Below, piece after piece: positions 33,979-43,119 of a DNA stretch of 64,000 nt (positions are counted from its first letter, which is position 1; each line of letters begins with the position of its first letter). The notes beneath the pieces were generated by a model. It worked only from the letters and a program-made list of their open reading frames with translations, searched no databases and had not been told where the DNA came from. Made by a program: the position numbers and the translations under genes. The stretch is from Leadbetterella sp035299025 (GTDB lineage Bacteria; Bacteroidota; Bacteroidia; Cytophagales; Spirosomataceae). The stretch lies in assembly GCA_035299025.1 (NCBI GenBank), contig DATGXK010000007.1:434001-498000 (forward strand). Direction: 5' to 3'.

Positions 33979-35028
33979 ATGAAATTTCAGAAAATCATCT
34001 TAATGATGGTACTCTCCTTAAGTTTTTCGAGAATTCAGGCACAAAAATGGTCTGCTCAGAAAGCCAACGAATGGTATGCCAAACAAGGCAGCCTCACGGG
34101 TGCAAACTTTATACCTAGCACCGCAATCAATCAACTCGAGATGTTCCAAGCCGATACCTTCGACCCCAAAACCATTGACAGAGAGCTCGGTTGGGCGGCG
34201 TCTTTAGGAATGAACGTTATGCGAGTGTATTTGCACGATTTGCTCTATCAAGAAGACAAAGAGGGCTTTCTAAAACGCATGAATGAACTGCTGAAAATTG
34301 CAGATAAACACCATATCAAAATTCTATTTGTTTTCTTTGATTCATGCTGGAACGACGATCCGAAACTCGGAAAACAACCTGAGCCAAAGACAGGTGTTCA
34401 TAATTCGGGCTGGGTTAGAAGCCCAGGTACAAAAGTACTTTTTGACTCCCGCAAATGGGGCCGATTGGAAGAGTATGTGAAAGGAACCCTTACGCATTTT
34501 GCAAATGATGAGCGTATTTTGGCTTGGGATTTGTTCAATGAGCCGTCCAACAGTGGTTATCTTGATGCTTGTCTGCCTTTATTGAAAAAGACTTTTGATT
34601 GGGCCTTGGAAGTGCGACCCTCTCAACCTATAACCGCCGCCGTATGGAATAACCACGAGCTAAGTAATCAAGTAATGCTCGAAAACTCAGATATCATTAC
34701 TTTTCATAACTATAAGGATGCCCAAAATCTTGAGAACGAGATAAAGAGTCTGCAAAAATATGGCCGCCCGATGATTTGTAGCGAATACATGGCTCGTCGC
34801 GACAATAGTTTTTTTCAAACATGCTTGCCTGTTTTTAAGAAGTATAACGTGGGAGCCATCAATTGGGGACTAGTGGCGGGAAAAACCAACACCATTTATG
34901 CATGGTCCAACCCGATGCCTGAAGGTGGCGAACCTTCTCTTTGGTTTCATGACATTTTCAGAAAAGACGGTAGTGTATATAAACCTGAAGAGATAGAGGC
35001 CATTAAGAAGCATACTCAGAAAAGATAA
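33979..35028 (+). CDS. secreted glycoside hydrolase, GH5-like (cellulase/mannanase fold)
   Basis: The protein has 349 residues with a Sec signal (IILMMVLSLSFSRIQAQ). It is a (beta/alpha)8 clan GH-A enzyme: GANFIPSTAINQLEMFQADT near 41, LGMNVMRVYLHDLLY near 75, acid/base Glu188 in WDLFNEPSN and probable nucleophile Glu269 in ICSEYMARR. The loop KILFVFFDSCWNDDPK is typical of the GH5/1,4-beta-xylanase-annotated group in Bacteroidota. Substrate uncertain: a beta-glucan, mannan or xylan. It is likely periplasmic or secreted and probably transcribed together with the GH127 gene 84 bases downstream. Confidence 0.82.
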   Translation: MKFQKIILMMVLSLSFSRIQAQKWSAQKANEWYAKQGSLTGANFIPSTAINQLEMFQADTFDPKTIDRELGWAASLGMNVMRVYLHDLLYQEDKEGFLKRMNELLKIADKHHIKILFVFFDSCWNDDPKLGKQPEPKTGVHNSGWVRSPGTKVLFDSRKWGRLEEYVKGTLTHFANDERILAWDLFNEPSNSGYLDACLPLLKKTFDWALEVRPSQPITAAVWNNHELSNQVMLENSDIITFHNYKDAQNLENEIKSLQKYGRPMICSEYMARRDNSFFQTCLPVFKKYNVGAINWGLVAGKTNTIYAWSNPMPEGGEPSLWFHDIFRKDGSVYKPEEIEAIKKHTQKR

Positions 35029-35112
35029 ATGTTTTGGCTATTTAACAAATATCGATAGAAATATTTGCTTAATTTAGTTTGCCTTAAGGGCTGAAATTTA
35101 TCAACCAAAACT

Positions 35113-37071
35113 ATGACAAACTTACAAAAAGTACTTTTCCTGGGTCTTCTGTGTGGTCAATCAATGGCCCAAAATCTGCAAAAAATTGAGGCTGTCAAGT
35201 TTTCTGATGTAGAGATTACAGACACATTCTGGAAGCCGAAAATGGACAAAGTAGCCACAGCTACGCTTCAAGCTTGCATAGTACAAACCGAAGTTAAAAC
35301 CCCAAGAATCAGAAACTTCGAGAAAGTGGCTCGTAAGCTTGGTGAAAAACATGAAGGCATATATTTTGATGATTCAGATGTGTATAAGGCCATTGAAGCT
35401 ATGGCCTATTCGCTTAAAAATCATCCAGATACCGACTTAGAAAAGAAGACTGACGAATGGATTGATAAAATAGCGGCGGCACAGCTGCCTGATGGTTATC
35501 TGAACACCTACTATACGCTCAATGGTTTGCAAAACCGCTGGACAGACATGGAAAAGCACGAGGATTATTGTGCTGGCCACCTTATGGAAGCTGCCGTGGC
35601 TTATTACAACACCACCGGAAAAAGGAAGCTTTTGGATGTGGCTATTCGATTTGCCAATCATATTGACGAAACCTTTCGTCTTGCCAATCGACCGTGGGTT
35701 TCGGGGCATCAGGAAATCGAGTTGGCACTTGTAAAACTTTATCGCACCACCAAAGATGAGCGATACTTAAAGCTATCGGAGTGGTTTCTGAATCAACGCG
35801 GTAGGGGTAATGGCAAGGGTGTGATCTGGGATGATTGGAAAGACCCAGCTTATTGCCAAGATGCAGTTCCGGTGAAAGACCAGAAAGAAATCACTGGCCA
35901 TGCGGTGCGTGCTATGTATCTCTATACAGGAGCTGCAGATGTGGCAGTAAATACAGGTGATACAGGTTACATGAACGCCATGAAAACGGTTTGGGAAGAC
36001 GTGGTACATCGCAACATGTACATCACGGGTGGCATAGGATCTTCGGGTAGCAATGAAGGCTTTAGCCAAGATTTTGACTTGCCCAATGAAAACGCCTACT
36101 GCGAGACCTGTGCTTCGGTAGGAATGATTTTCTGGAATCAGCGAATGAATGCCCTGACTGGTGAAAGTAAATACATTGATGTCTTGGAACGAAGCCTTTA
36201 CAATGGAGCATTGGATGGCTTATCGCTGACAGGTGATCGTTTTTTCTATGGTAACCCATTGGCTTCTACGGGTCGCCATGCTCGCCGCGAATGGTTCGGT
36301 ACAGCCTGCTGTCCTTCAAATATCGCTCGTTTGGTTTCGTCTATCGGCGATTATATCTATGGAAAATCCGAAAGTCGTATTTGGGTAAATCTTTTTGTTG
36401 GAAGCCGCACAAATATTAAGTTGGGCCAAACAGAAATTTCGACGAGTATTGAAACCAATTATCCGCTCGATGGGAAGGTGAAAATATCAATGAGTCCGAG
36501 TGTGAAAACGAAGTATGCCCTCCATATAAGGATTCCGAGCTGGGCCACCAATGTGCCAGTAGCTGGAAATTTGTATTATTATTTGGGTACGTATACTTCA
36601 AATATTATTATGAAGGTCAATGGCAAAAAAGTGGATTATCAAATCGATAATGGTTATGCCGTAATTGAGAGAGAATGGTCTGCCGGGGATGTCGTAAGTT
36701 TTGATTTACCTATGGAAGTTCGTAAAATTGTAGCCCGCACCGAACTCAAACAAGATAATGACAGAGTAGCATTACAACGCGGTCCTTTGGTGTATTGTGT
36801 AGAAGGTATAGACAATGGTGGCAAGGCATGGGACTTTATTGTTCCGGATAATGCAAAGTTCACGGAAGTTTATCAAAAAGTGCTTACAGAGTCCATTGTG
36901 GCTATTCAAACCGAAGCCACTACTTTTAAGCCAACAGCCGATGGTCTGGGAATTAAACCCGAAAAAAAGAAAATTACTGCTATTCCGTACTATACTTGGT
37001 GTAATCGCGGAAGCGGACAAATGCAAGTTTGGTTACCAAGAAAAGTAAAAAATGCGATGTTGAATTACTGA
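35113..37071 (+). CDS. GH127 family beta-L-arabinofuranosidase-like enzyme (DUF1680)
   Basis: The protein has 652 residues with a short signal peptide (FLGLLCGQSMAQ). An (alpha/alpha)6 barrel has family motifs DSDVYKAIEAMAYSLKNHPD, ITGHAVRAMYLYTGAADVAV and TGGIGSSGSNEGF. The zinc/cysteine active site is intact: Glu and Cys in YCETCASVG and the Cys pair in ACCPSNIAR, matching the Glu338-Cys340-Cys417-Cys418 set of HypBA1 in which the first Cys of the pair is the nucleophile. It probably removes beta-L-arabinofuranose from plant glycans. It lies downstream of GH5 in the AraC-linked cluster. Confidence 0.88.
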   Translation: MTNLQKVLFLGLLCGQSMAQNLQKIEAVKFSDVEITDTFWKPKMDKVATATLQACIVQTEVKTPRIRNFEKVARKLGEKHEGIYFDDSDVYKAIEAMAYSLKNHPDTDLEKKTDEWIDKIAAAQLPDGYLNTYYTLNGLQNRWTDMEKHEDYCAGHLMEAAVAYYNTTGKRKLLDVAIRFANHIDETFRLANRPWVSGHQEIELALVKLYRTTKDERYLKLSEWFLNQRGRGNGKGVIWDDWKDPAYCQDAVPVKDQKEITGHAVRAMYLYTGAADVAVNTGDTGYMNAMKTVWEDVVHRNMYITGGIGSSGSNEGFSQDFDLPNENAYCETCASVGMIFWNQRMNALTGESKYIDVLERSLYNGALDGLSLTGDRFFYGNPLASTGRHARREWFGTACCPSNIARLVSSIGDYIYGKSESRIWVNLFVGSRTNIKLGQTEISTSIETNYPLDGKVKISMSPSVKTKYALHIRIPSWATNVPVAGNLYYYLGTYTSNIIMKVNGKKVDYQIDNGYAVIEREWSAGDVVSFDLPMEVRKIVARTELKQDNDRVALQRGPLVYCVEGIDNGGKAWDFIVPDNAKFTEVYQKVLTESIVAIQTEATTFKPTADGLGIKPEKKKITAIPYYTWCNRGSGQMQVWLPRKVKNAMLNY

Positions 37072-37172
37072 ATAATACTAATCTTAGCACCTCAAACCCT
37101 TATTCTCCTAGTTTGAAAGAGGTTTTTATAATGAAGCTAAACAGAAGAGAACATTATTACTAAATTAGAAAA

Positions 37173-38705
37173 CTATTTGACAATATTTGTCTCTAGAAAA
37201 TCAAATTCTTTTTTTAGAAATGCCTCTTTAGACGTTATTTTGTCATTTACCACCAATATTTTTCCAGATTCTTTCTTATAAACAGGCCATTCAGGAAGAC
37301 CGGCTGCATTTGGATTGCCCGTTTTCGCAAAGTTGACCCAATAAGAAGAAAATACGTTTTCTATTTCTCTATTCTGTGCCTGCCATGGTCTATTCCAGGT
37401 GTGTAAGGTATGCAACACAAATGGCACTTCGGAGGTATGAAAAGCTCCATAGTTCGGAAAATTTGGTTTATCTGGAGCAACATGTCCAAATTGATAAATA
37501 TAGCTTTGCTGACTATTAAAACCCGCCAAAAGGTGTGAAGGCATGCCGGCGAAGTTCAGCATTGTTTGTTTTTGCTTTATACTTTTTACTTCTTCAGGAG
37601 AGTTTGCCGGGAAAATCTTTAAATATTCATCGGCTTGTTTACCATATTTGGTAGCTGCTTCGCTTTTATACTCTTCGAGCGTCATTTTGCTTTCACCCAA
37701 AAAACTTCCGTCACCTGTCACCCAGCCGGTCAAAATTGGCGTTTGGTTATGCCTGCCCTTTTTAAAGTGCTCCAAAAGATTGGTGGGAAGCACATATCCA
37801 TCCATGGTTACGCCAAATCGGCCTGCTTCAGGATTATTACTTAGTACTTGCAATTCAGCGGCTGATTTTGCTCGTAGTTCAGCCAATGAGGTAGCGTTGG
37901 TTTTCTTCATAAAGGCCGAGCCTTGCTGTTCAGATTTTGCCAAATCATTGCTGAGCATATTGGAGAGCAAGCCACCGCTTTGGGGTATGGCTTTGTGAAA
38001 CAACCCTTTAGCCAGTGGTGACGCAATCAATGCCGTAACACTAAATGCACCCGCAGACTGACCTGCGATGGTCACATTGTCAGGATCTCCACCAAAAGCC
38101 GCAATGTTCTTTTGAACCCATTTTAGGGCTTCTATCTGATCTAAAAAACCGTAATTCCCTGAGGCATTGTATCCCGACTCTTTGGTGAGCTCGGGGTGAG
38201 CCATGAAGCCAAATACACCCACTCGGTAGTTTATGCTTACAAAAACCACTCCTTTTTTTGCCATTTCTTCGCCATCATAAATCGCACAATTGGCCGAACC
38301 GCTACTAAGTCCGCCACCGTAAATCCACAAAAATACAGGCTGTTTTTCGTTTTTTGACTTGGCTGTGGTCCATACATTTAGATAGAGGCAGTCTTCGCTG
38401 AGGGGCTCAGGTTGTGCGATAAATTCCTCGCTCCAGCAGTAAAATGGCTGAGGTTTATTTTGCATTGGACTCGCCGAAAAAACCTTACATTCTTTAGTTC
38501 CATTCCAGTTTTTCACTGGTTGTGGGGCTTTCCAACGGAGATTTCCTATCGGAGGTGCCGCAAAGGGAATTCCTTTGAATATTTGGGTAGATTTGTCAGC
38601 ACTTGTTAGGCCTTCAATTTTTCCATTGGCGATAGATAAAACTGGATTTTGGGCATTAGAGGTAGCCACATACAAGAGAAACAACAAGAAAAGGTATTTT
38701 TTCAC
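37173..38705 (-). CDS. secreted type-B carboxylesterase
   Basis: The protein has 510 residues with a signal peptide (YLFLLFLLYVATSNAQ). It is a carboxylesterase type-B fold: GIPFAAPPIGNLRWKAPQPV near 45, SEDCLYLNVWT near 102, oxyanion hole FLWIYGGGLSSGSA, nucleophile Ser in IAGQSAGAFS, Glu in the GRFGVTMDGYVLP region and His in YGAFHTSEVP. In plant-polymer loci of Bacteroidota such enzymes remove acyl esters or act on lignin-carbohydrate esters; the substrate here is unknown. The gene is convergent with GH127. Confidence 0.88.
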   Translation of the reverse strand: MKKYLFLLFLLYVATSNAQNPVLSIANGKIEGLTSADKSTQIFKGIPFAAPPIGNLRWKAPQPVKNWNGTKECKVFSASPMQNKPQPFYCWSEEFIAQPEPLSEDCLYLNVWTTAKSKNEKQPVFLWIYGGGLSSGSANCAIYDGEEMAKKGVVFVSINYRVGVFGFMAHPELTKESGYNASGNYGFLDQIEALKWVQKNIAAFGGDPDNVTIAGQSAGAFSVTALIASPLAKGLFHKAIPQSGGLLSNMLSNDLAKSEQQGSAFMKKTNATSLAELRAKSAAELQVLSNNPEAGRFGVTMDGYVLPTNLLEHFKKGRHNQTPILTGWVTGDGSFLGESKMTLEEYKSEAATKYGKQADEYLKIFPANSPEEVKSIKQKQTMLNFAGMPSHLLAGFNSQQSYIYQFGHVAPDKPNFPNYGAFHTSEVPFVLHTLHTWNRPWQAQNREIENVFSSYWVNFAKTGNPNAAGLPEWPVYKKESGKILVVNDKITSKEAFLKKEFDFLETNIVK

Positions 38706-38879
38706 GCCGATATTAAATGGTTAGATTTATAAATTAAGCCAAACTTTCTTCACAATCAAAGTATTTTATAGTACATTTTTAGGAAATGGTAAGGCTTAAA
38801 AATCTCCCAAGACATCATTTTGTCCAAAAAACATTTCTGGTAAACCGCAAATGATATAGGTGAATATTTGTCAAATGGC

Positions 38880-39557
38880 TTATTTCTTCACCACTTTCAA
38901 ATCCTTGAAATAGCCTTCCGTCCAGTTTCCTACCCATAGACCAATACTTCCCGAATTTTCGGATCCGAGTTTCATGTCGTTTACTACCAAAGAAGGTTGA
39001 TGGGCATTATTCAAAAATAGCTTTGCCTTAGCACCTTCTACCTCAATACGCATAGTAACCCATTCATTTAGGCCCATATCTGCGTAGGATTCGTATTTTT
39101 CGGGTTCAGTTTTGCGTAATTTATCAAAACGGTAATCTGGAAAAGCAAAATACTGGATACTGTGATTTCTTCGAATTTGATCGTCGGCACGGCCATTGGT
39201 TGGGCGGATGTAGATACTCTCAAATTTTTCATTCTTTTCGCCAATTCTAAAAGCAAGGCCTATAAAACCTCTTGAAGATGCCGGTGCATTTTTTAATAAA
39301 CGACTCAATACCTTGATTTCGATACTGCCATTTTTAAAATCTGTCCCTTTTATTTTCACAATTGTGGCCTCATCAGTTCCTTTGATGCTTGTGTCGGCAG
39401 CTACTTTTACAAGGTCTTCTCCTCCCATTTTTATAAAAGATAAATGCACTTGGTTAGCTTCAAGATTTTCTTTGCTCATTTTTATATTTTGAGCCAGTAC
39501 ATTTATGGGCAAAAAGGTGGTTGTGAATAAAATAATGAGTTTTTTTATTGTTTTCAT
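38880..39557 (-). CDS. secreted concanavalin-like (DUF1080/LamG-type) protein
   Basis: The protein has 225 residues with a signal peptide (LIILFTTTFLPINVLAQ). One jelly-roll domain has FKNGSIEIKVLSRLL at about 75, SRGFIGLAFRIGEKNEKFES, SIYIRPTNGRADDQIRRNHS and NEWVTMRIEVEGAKAKLFLN, ending SIGLWVGNWTEGYFKDLKVV. The pattern is like DUF1080 (3-keto-disaccharide hydrolase) and LamG-type carbohydrate-binding domains. Whether it is an enzyme or a binding protein is open. A 3-ketoglycoside-cleaving role would fit the GMC pair at 25-27 kb, but that link is speculative. Confidence 0.7.
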   Translation of the reverse strand: MKTIKKLIILFTTTFLPINVLAQNIKMSKENLEANQVHLSFIKMGGEDLVKVAADTSIKGTDEATIVKIKGTDFKNGSIEIKVLSRLLKNAPASSRGFIGLAFRIGEKNEKFESIYIRPTNGRADDQIRRNHSIQYFAFPDYRFDKLRKTEPEKYESYADMGLNEWVTMRIEVEGAKAKLFLNNAHQPSLVVNDMKLGSENSGSIGLWVGNWTEGYFKDLKVVKK

Positions 39558-39598
39558 TTTGTGATAAATAGCCTGTTTTTTTGATTTTTAAGGAAAAA

Positions 39599-39638
39599 GC
39601 CACGAATGCATTTAGTAAATTATTAGTGCATTCGTGGC
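39599..39638 (-). terminator. Rho-independent terminator of DinB gene
   Basis: GCCACGAATGCA and TGCATTCGTGGC form a perfect 12-base stem. On the minus strand it is followed by TTTTTCC. The stem word is shared with 27463 and 30635. Confidence 0.88.
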
Positions 39639-39657
39639 AAAAAAAAGCAAACAAAAC

Positions 39658-40182
39658 TCAAAACAGTTTCTCCTGTGGTGGCTTAGCACCTGCCAAACGG
39701 ATATAAACGGTTGTTTGGCCTCTGTGGTGAGTTTGATGCTCGAAACATTTGGCAATAGCGGTACCTTTTGTCATTTCAAATCGCCCAAAAATTTTAACAT
39801 TCTCCGCCAACTGAGCTGTTGTGAGGGTTTTGATATTGGAGATTACAAAGTCATAACCTGCCAAAACCAACTTAGTCACATTTTCTTTAGAAGTATCAGT
39901 TGTTTTTTCTGATTCTCCCATTCCTACCGGACTTTTGGCTCCTGTTGCAGCTGATATAAATCCATAGTTGGCGTCAGTAAAGTGCAACATTTGCTGAGCA
40001 AACGAACGCATTTCAGGAGTAGGTTTTAAATCGTACTTATCAGCCGGCATGGCATCCAGATACTCTTTGGTGTAGGCTTTGGCTCTTTCCCATTCTTTCA
40101 CGGTTTCGTCTAAGGAGCTCTGTCCAAAGGAGGTCAAAACACCTGTAAATAACATGCATAATACCAGTAATGTCTTTTTCAT
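39658..40182 (-). CDS. exported DinB-family protein
   Basis: The protein has 174 residues with a signal peptide (TLLVLCMLFTGVLTSFGQ). It is a four-helix DinB fold with the metal triad: His in QQMLHFTDANYGF near 67 and the HxxxH-type pair in CFEHQTHHRGQTTVYIRLAG near 145-150. The helix EWERAKAYTKEYLDAMPADK opens the domain. DinB-like proteins bind metal and some act as thiol-dependent S-transferases; exported members in Bacteroidota have no assigned role. The gene lies between a concanavalin-like gene and a Crp/Fnr gene, all on the minus strand but with separate transcription likely. Confidence 0.88.
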   Translation of the reverse strand: MKKTLLVLCMLFTGVLTSFGQSSLDETVKEWERAKAYTKEYLDAMPADKYDLKPTPEMRSFAQQMLHFTDANYGFISAATGAKSPVGMGESEKTTDTSKENVTKLVLAGYDFVISNIKTLTTAQLAENVKIFGRFEMTKGTAIAKCFEHQTHHRGQTTVYIRLAGAKPPQEKLF

Positions 40183-40375
40183 ACGAATAGATTGTTTAAA
40201 GATTAAAAAAACTTATTATGTTACAAAAGTATTGAATATCAGATTCCTTGTACTTAAACTAGGTTAAGAAATTTATGAATGAGGTGATTTTTCTGCAATT
40301 TGTTTTATAAAGTATAATGAAAACAACTCCGAAAGTCGGCTTTTGCTATAATTATCAAAAAATGTCGCAGGTTTT

Positions 40376-40954
40376 TTATGCTTTCTTACTGAGCCTTTTT
40401 CTGATTTTACTCAAAAATTCTGGCGTAATGCCCAGATATGAAGCTATTTGTGTATTGGGCAGCCTATTGCTGAGTTGCGGGTATTGTGCCAGAAAACTCA
40501 AATATCGAGTTTCGGCAGTTGAACTGAAATTTTGTAAAACACGGTTTTGGATTTCCACAAATTTATTTTCTGAAATTACCTTAAACATCCGGTTTACCTT
40601 ATGAACTTCCTCAAAAAGCCAGTTAAGGTCGGGTTGATTTATTTGATAAATTTCGGAGTCTTCTAAAGCCTCAATATGTAGTTTGCTGGGTGTTTGGGTA
40701 TAAAAACTTCCCATGTCGGCTATCCAATCGCCTTCTGCCGCAAACTGAATGTTGTGACTAAAGCCCTTGTCGTCAATGCCATACATTTTGAAACAGCCTT
40801 TGATTACAAACGTGTATTGGCTACAAATAGAGTATTCTTGCAAAATTAAGCCCTTTCTCTTAATTTTCAAATGCCTAATTTTGCTCTCAATAAGTTCTGA
40901 TTCTTTTTCAGTAAGCGGAAGTATTTTTTCAAACTCTTTGAAAAGTGATTGCAT
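40376..40954 (-). CDS. Crp/Fnr family transcriptional regulator
   Basis: The protein has 192 residues. An N-terminal cyclic-nucleotide-binding-like beta barrel (KGLILQEYSICSQYTFVIKG, about 34-53, and FAAEGDWIADMGSFYTQTPS) is joined by a long helix to a short C-terminal HTH_Crp (RLPNTQIASYLGITPEFLSK at about 163-182). The Arg/Glu pair needed for classical cAMP binding is not evident, as is usual for Bacteroidota members, and there are no Fnr-type Cys clusters. The signal is unknown. It is divergent from the GNAT gene at 41050. Confidence 0.88.
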   Translation of the reverse strand: MQSLFKEFEKILPLTEKESELIESKIRHLKIKRKGLILQEYSICSQYTFVIKGCFKMYGIDDKGFSHNIQFAAEGDWIADMGSFYTQTPSKLHIEALEDSEIYQINQPDLNWLFEEVHKVNRMFKVISENKFVEIQNRVLQNFSSTAETRYLSFLAQYPQLSNRLPNTQIASYLGITPEFLSKIRKRLSKKA

Positions 40955-41049
40955 TGTTCGGCCAAAAAGGATTTTTTTGTTAAAAGTCCGAAATTACATA
41001 GAAATTGGCGAATTCATAAATCGACGTTTTCAGAATCAATAAAACAAAG

Positions 41050-41568
41050 ATGGATAGCATTAAAATTGAACAGATAGGGCCAAATGACTTGCAGAAGTTG
41101 CAGCATATTGGTAAACAGACATTTTTTGAAACTTTTTCGAGTAGCAACACCGAAGAAAATATGAAAAACTACTTAGAGGAGGGTTTTTCTGTGGCTAAAC
41201 TTTCTAATGAGCTCGCCGACCCAAATTCGCAATTTTATATTGCAATTCATGGGGAAAACGTGATTGGCTATTTGAAGCTAAATTATGGTGCTTCGCAAAC
41301 CGAACTAAAGAATGAAGCTGCATTAGAGATTGAACGGATTTATGTTTTGAAAGACTTTCATGGTAAAAATGTGGGTCAATTGCTCTATAACAAGGCCATG
41401 GAAGTTGCTAAACTGAAAAAGGTCGATTACGTGTGGTTAGGTGTGTGGGAAGAAAACCCCCGAGCCATTAGTTTTTATAAAAAGAATGGTTTCGTGGAAT
41501 TTGATCGACATATTTTTAAACTGGGAGACGATGAACAAACCGATATTATGATGAAGCTAAGGTTGTAA
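41050..41568 (+). CDS. GNAT family N-acetyltransferase
   Basis: The protein has 172 residues. It is one GNAT domain with the acetyl-CoA motif LKDFHGKNVGQLLYNKAMEV at about 97-116 (a variant of Q/RxxGxG/A), LGVWEENPRAISFYKKNGF at about 133-151 and a closing strand TDIMMKLRL. The N-terminus has FETFSSSNTEENMKNYL, typical of the MnaT/PaiA-like group that acetylates polyamines or small amines. The exact acceptor is unknown. It ends 22 bases before the convergent LytTR regulator gene. Confidence 0.88.
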   Translation: MDSIKIEQIGPNDLQKLQHIGKQTFFETFSSSNTEENMKNYLEEGFSVAKLSNELADPNSQFYIAIHGENVIGYLKLNYGASQTELKNEAALEIERIYVLKDFHGKNVGQLLYNKAMEVAKLKKVDYVWLGVWEENPRAISFYKKNGFVEFDRHIFKLGDDEQTDIMMKLRL

Positions 41569-41590
41569 ACTGTGCCAATTAGTTCATTGA

Positions 41591-42295
41591 CTAATTTAAC
41601 AATGCAGTCTCCACAGATTTTCGGTAGGTTTCGCCAATCGAAAGTTCCGTTTCGCCAATGAAAATGCTATTTTTTCTGAGAGCCGTTACTTCTGACACAG
41701 ACACCATGATAGACTTATGAATTCGGAGAAACAGGTTGGGAGATAATTCTGCTTCGAGATTTTTAAAACTTGTGCGTACCACCAATGGCTTATGGGTGCT
41801 TTTTAAATGAAACTTTACATAGTCGCCCAACCCTTCTAACCAAAGTATATCTGCAAAAACTACTTTTATTTGACTGTAATCGGCGTTTACAAAAAAGTGT
41901 AATGGTTTGGTTTCGAGCGTCTGCTGGTTTTTTACGGTCTTTAAATCATACAGTTCTTTGGCTCTGAGGCATGCTTTTATAAAACGCTCCAGCGGTACAG
42001 GTTTTACTAAATAGTCAAGCACGGCAAGGTCGTGTCCGTCAAGTGCATATTGCTTATAGGCCGTTACGAGTATCACCATTGGCGGATTCTCGAGGCTTTT
42101 GATAAACTGCAGGCCCGTTAAATCGGGCATTTGAATATCAATAAAAATGAGGTCTATTTTTTCCGAAGAAAGTATTTTCATAGCCTCAAAAGTATCTCCA
42201 CAGCTTCCTTTGAGATTTAGGAATGGCAATTTACTGATATTGCTTTCGAGCAAACTCAGTGCAAGTGGTTCATCATCTATGGCTATACAATTCAT
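41591..42295 (-). CDS. LytTR-type response regulator
   Basis: The protein has 234 residues from the ATG at 42295. The receiver domain has IAIDDEPLALSLLESN (acidic pair Asp7-Asp8), phosphoacceptor Asp53 in LIFIDIQMPDLTG, a Thr in VILVTAYKQYALDGH and Lys in DYLVKPV. The LytTR DNA-binding domain is at about 140-234 (FADILWLEGLGDYVKFHL, VRTSFKNLE, FLRIHKSIMVSV). Its ATG overlaps the TGA of the histidine kinase gene by 4 bases, so they are translationally coupled and act as a pair. An earlier frame start at 42334 is inside the kinase gene and unlikely. Confidence 0.92.
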   Translation of the reverse strand: MNCIAIDDEPLALSLLESNISKLPFLNLKGSCGDTFEAMKILSSEKIDLIFIDIQMPDLTGLQFIKSLENPPMVILVTAYKQYALDGHDLAVLDYLVKPVPLERFIKACLRAKELYDLKTVKNQQTLETKPLHFFVNADYSQIKVVFADILWLEGLGDYVKFHLKSTHKPLVVRTSFKNLEAELSPNLFLRIHKSIMVSVSEVTALRKNSIFIGETELSIGETYRKSVETALLN

Positions 42296-43119
42296 GGTTT
42301 TTTTAGATTTAACATCAAAATTGCCGTAAACCAACCGTCATTTTCTTCGATTTTTAACGTATGTTTTTGAGGATAGAGCAGATCTAATCTCCGCATCACG
42401 TTGGCGAGCCCTATTCCTGAGGTTTTGTCTTTTTGTTGTTTTGTTTCACTGTATTTGTTCCGAACTTCAAACACCAACTTCTGATTATCAAACCTCAGTT
42501 TGATGTCTATGACAGGATTCTCTACCCTGCCATAGCCGTGTTTAAAGGCGTTTTCAACGAACGGAATGAGTAGCATGGGCTCAATACTTTGTGCGTTTTG
42601 TGCTATTTCAAAATCAGAATTGATTTGGATTTTACTTCCAAAACGCTGGCTTTGGAGTTCGATATAACTCTTCAGATATTCCATTTCTCTCTGGATCGTC
42701 ACTTTTTCTTCGTCTGTTTCATAAAGCATATATTGCAGCAGCGATGAAAGTTTTACCACAGTATCCTCTAGGGCATCGTGCTTGAGCCTCACCATAGCCA
42801 CAATATTGTTCAGTACATTAAACAAAAAATGCGGGCTTATTTGTGAGCGTAGAAATGACAGCTCGGTTTTTAAGTTCTCTTTTTGTTTTTCATCCGTTTT
42901 GGCTTTGTCCCAAACCATTTTGAACACGATGCTTACCAGGGAAGTGAAAATAAAGAGACTGATATTGTGATAAGCCGAGTTGATAAAACGGAACGGATGC
43001 TGGATATTTAGCAGCTCAAAAAGGACAAAATCGAGCATAAGCAACAGCCCAAAAACCATGGCTTGGCAAGCTAAGAAGACAAGATACTTCTTTTTGTACA
43101 GAAACTTTGAGACGAGCAA
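42292..43119 (-). CDS. LytS/YehU-type sensor histidine kinase, start region disrupted
   Basis: From a TTG at 43119 the protein has 275 residues. It has two membrane helices, then the His_kinase domain with the phosphoacceptor His in LRSQISPHFLFNVLNNIVAM, an N-box LLIPFVENAFKHGYG and G-box GIGLANVMRRL. The frame remains open for 69 more codons upstream, coding two further convincing membrane segments (LLWAVFFLLPLIFSI; FFVLNIISKLFIIGFFYL), as is normal in this family. The only ATG for the long form is at 43335, nine bases after the upstream stop, and its third codon is TAG (43329-43327). So the gene is either translated from a weak internal codon, rescued, or newly inactivated. The partner regulator follows with an ATGA overlap. 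Confidence 0.8.
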   Translation of the reverse strand: MLVSKFLYKKKYLVFLACQAMVFGLLLMLDFVLFELLNIQHPFRFINSAYHNISLFIFTSLVSIVFKMVWDKAKTDEKQKENLKTELSFLRSQISPHFLFNVLNNIVAMVRLKHDALEDTVVKLSSLLQYMLYETDEEKVTIQREMEYLKSYIELQSQRFGSKIQINSDFEIAQNAQSIEPMLLIPFVENAFKHGYGRVENPVIDIKLRFDNQKLVFEVRNKYSETKQQKDKTSGIGLANVMRRLDLLYPQKHTLKIEENDGWFTAILMLNLKKP

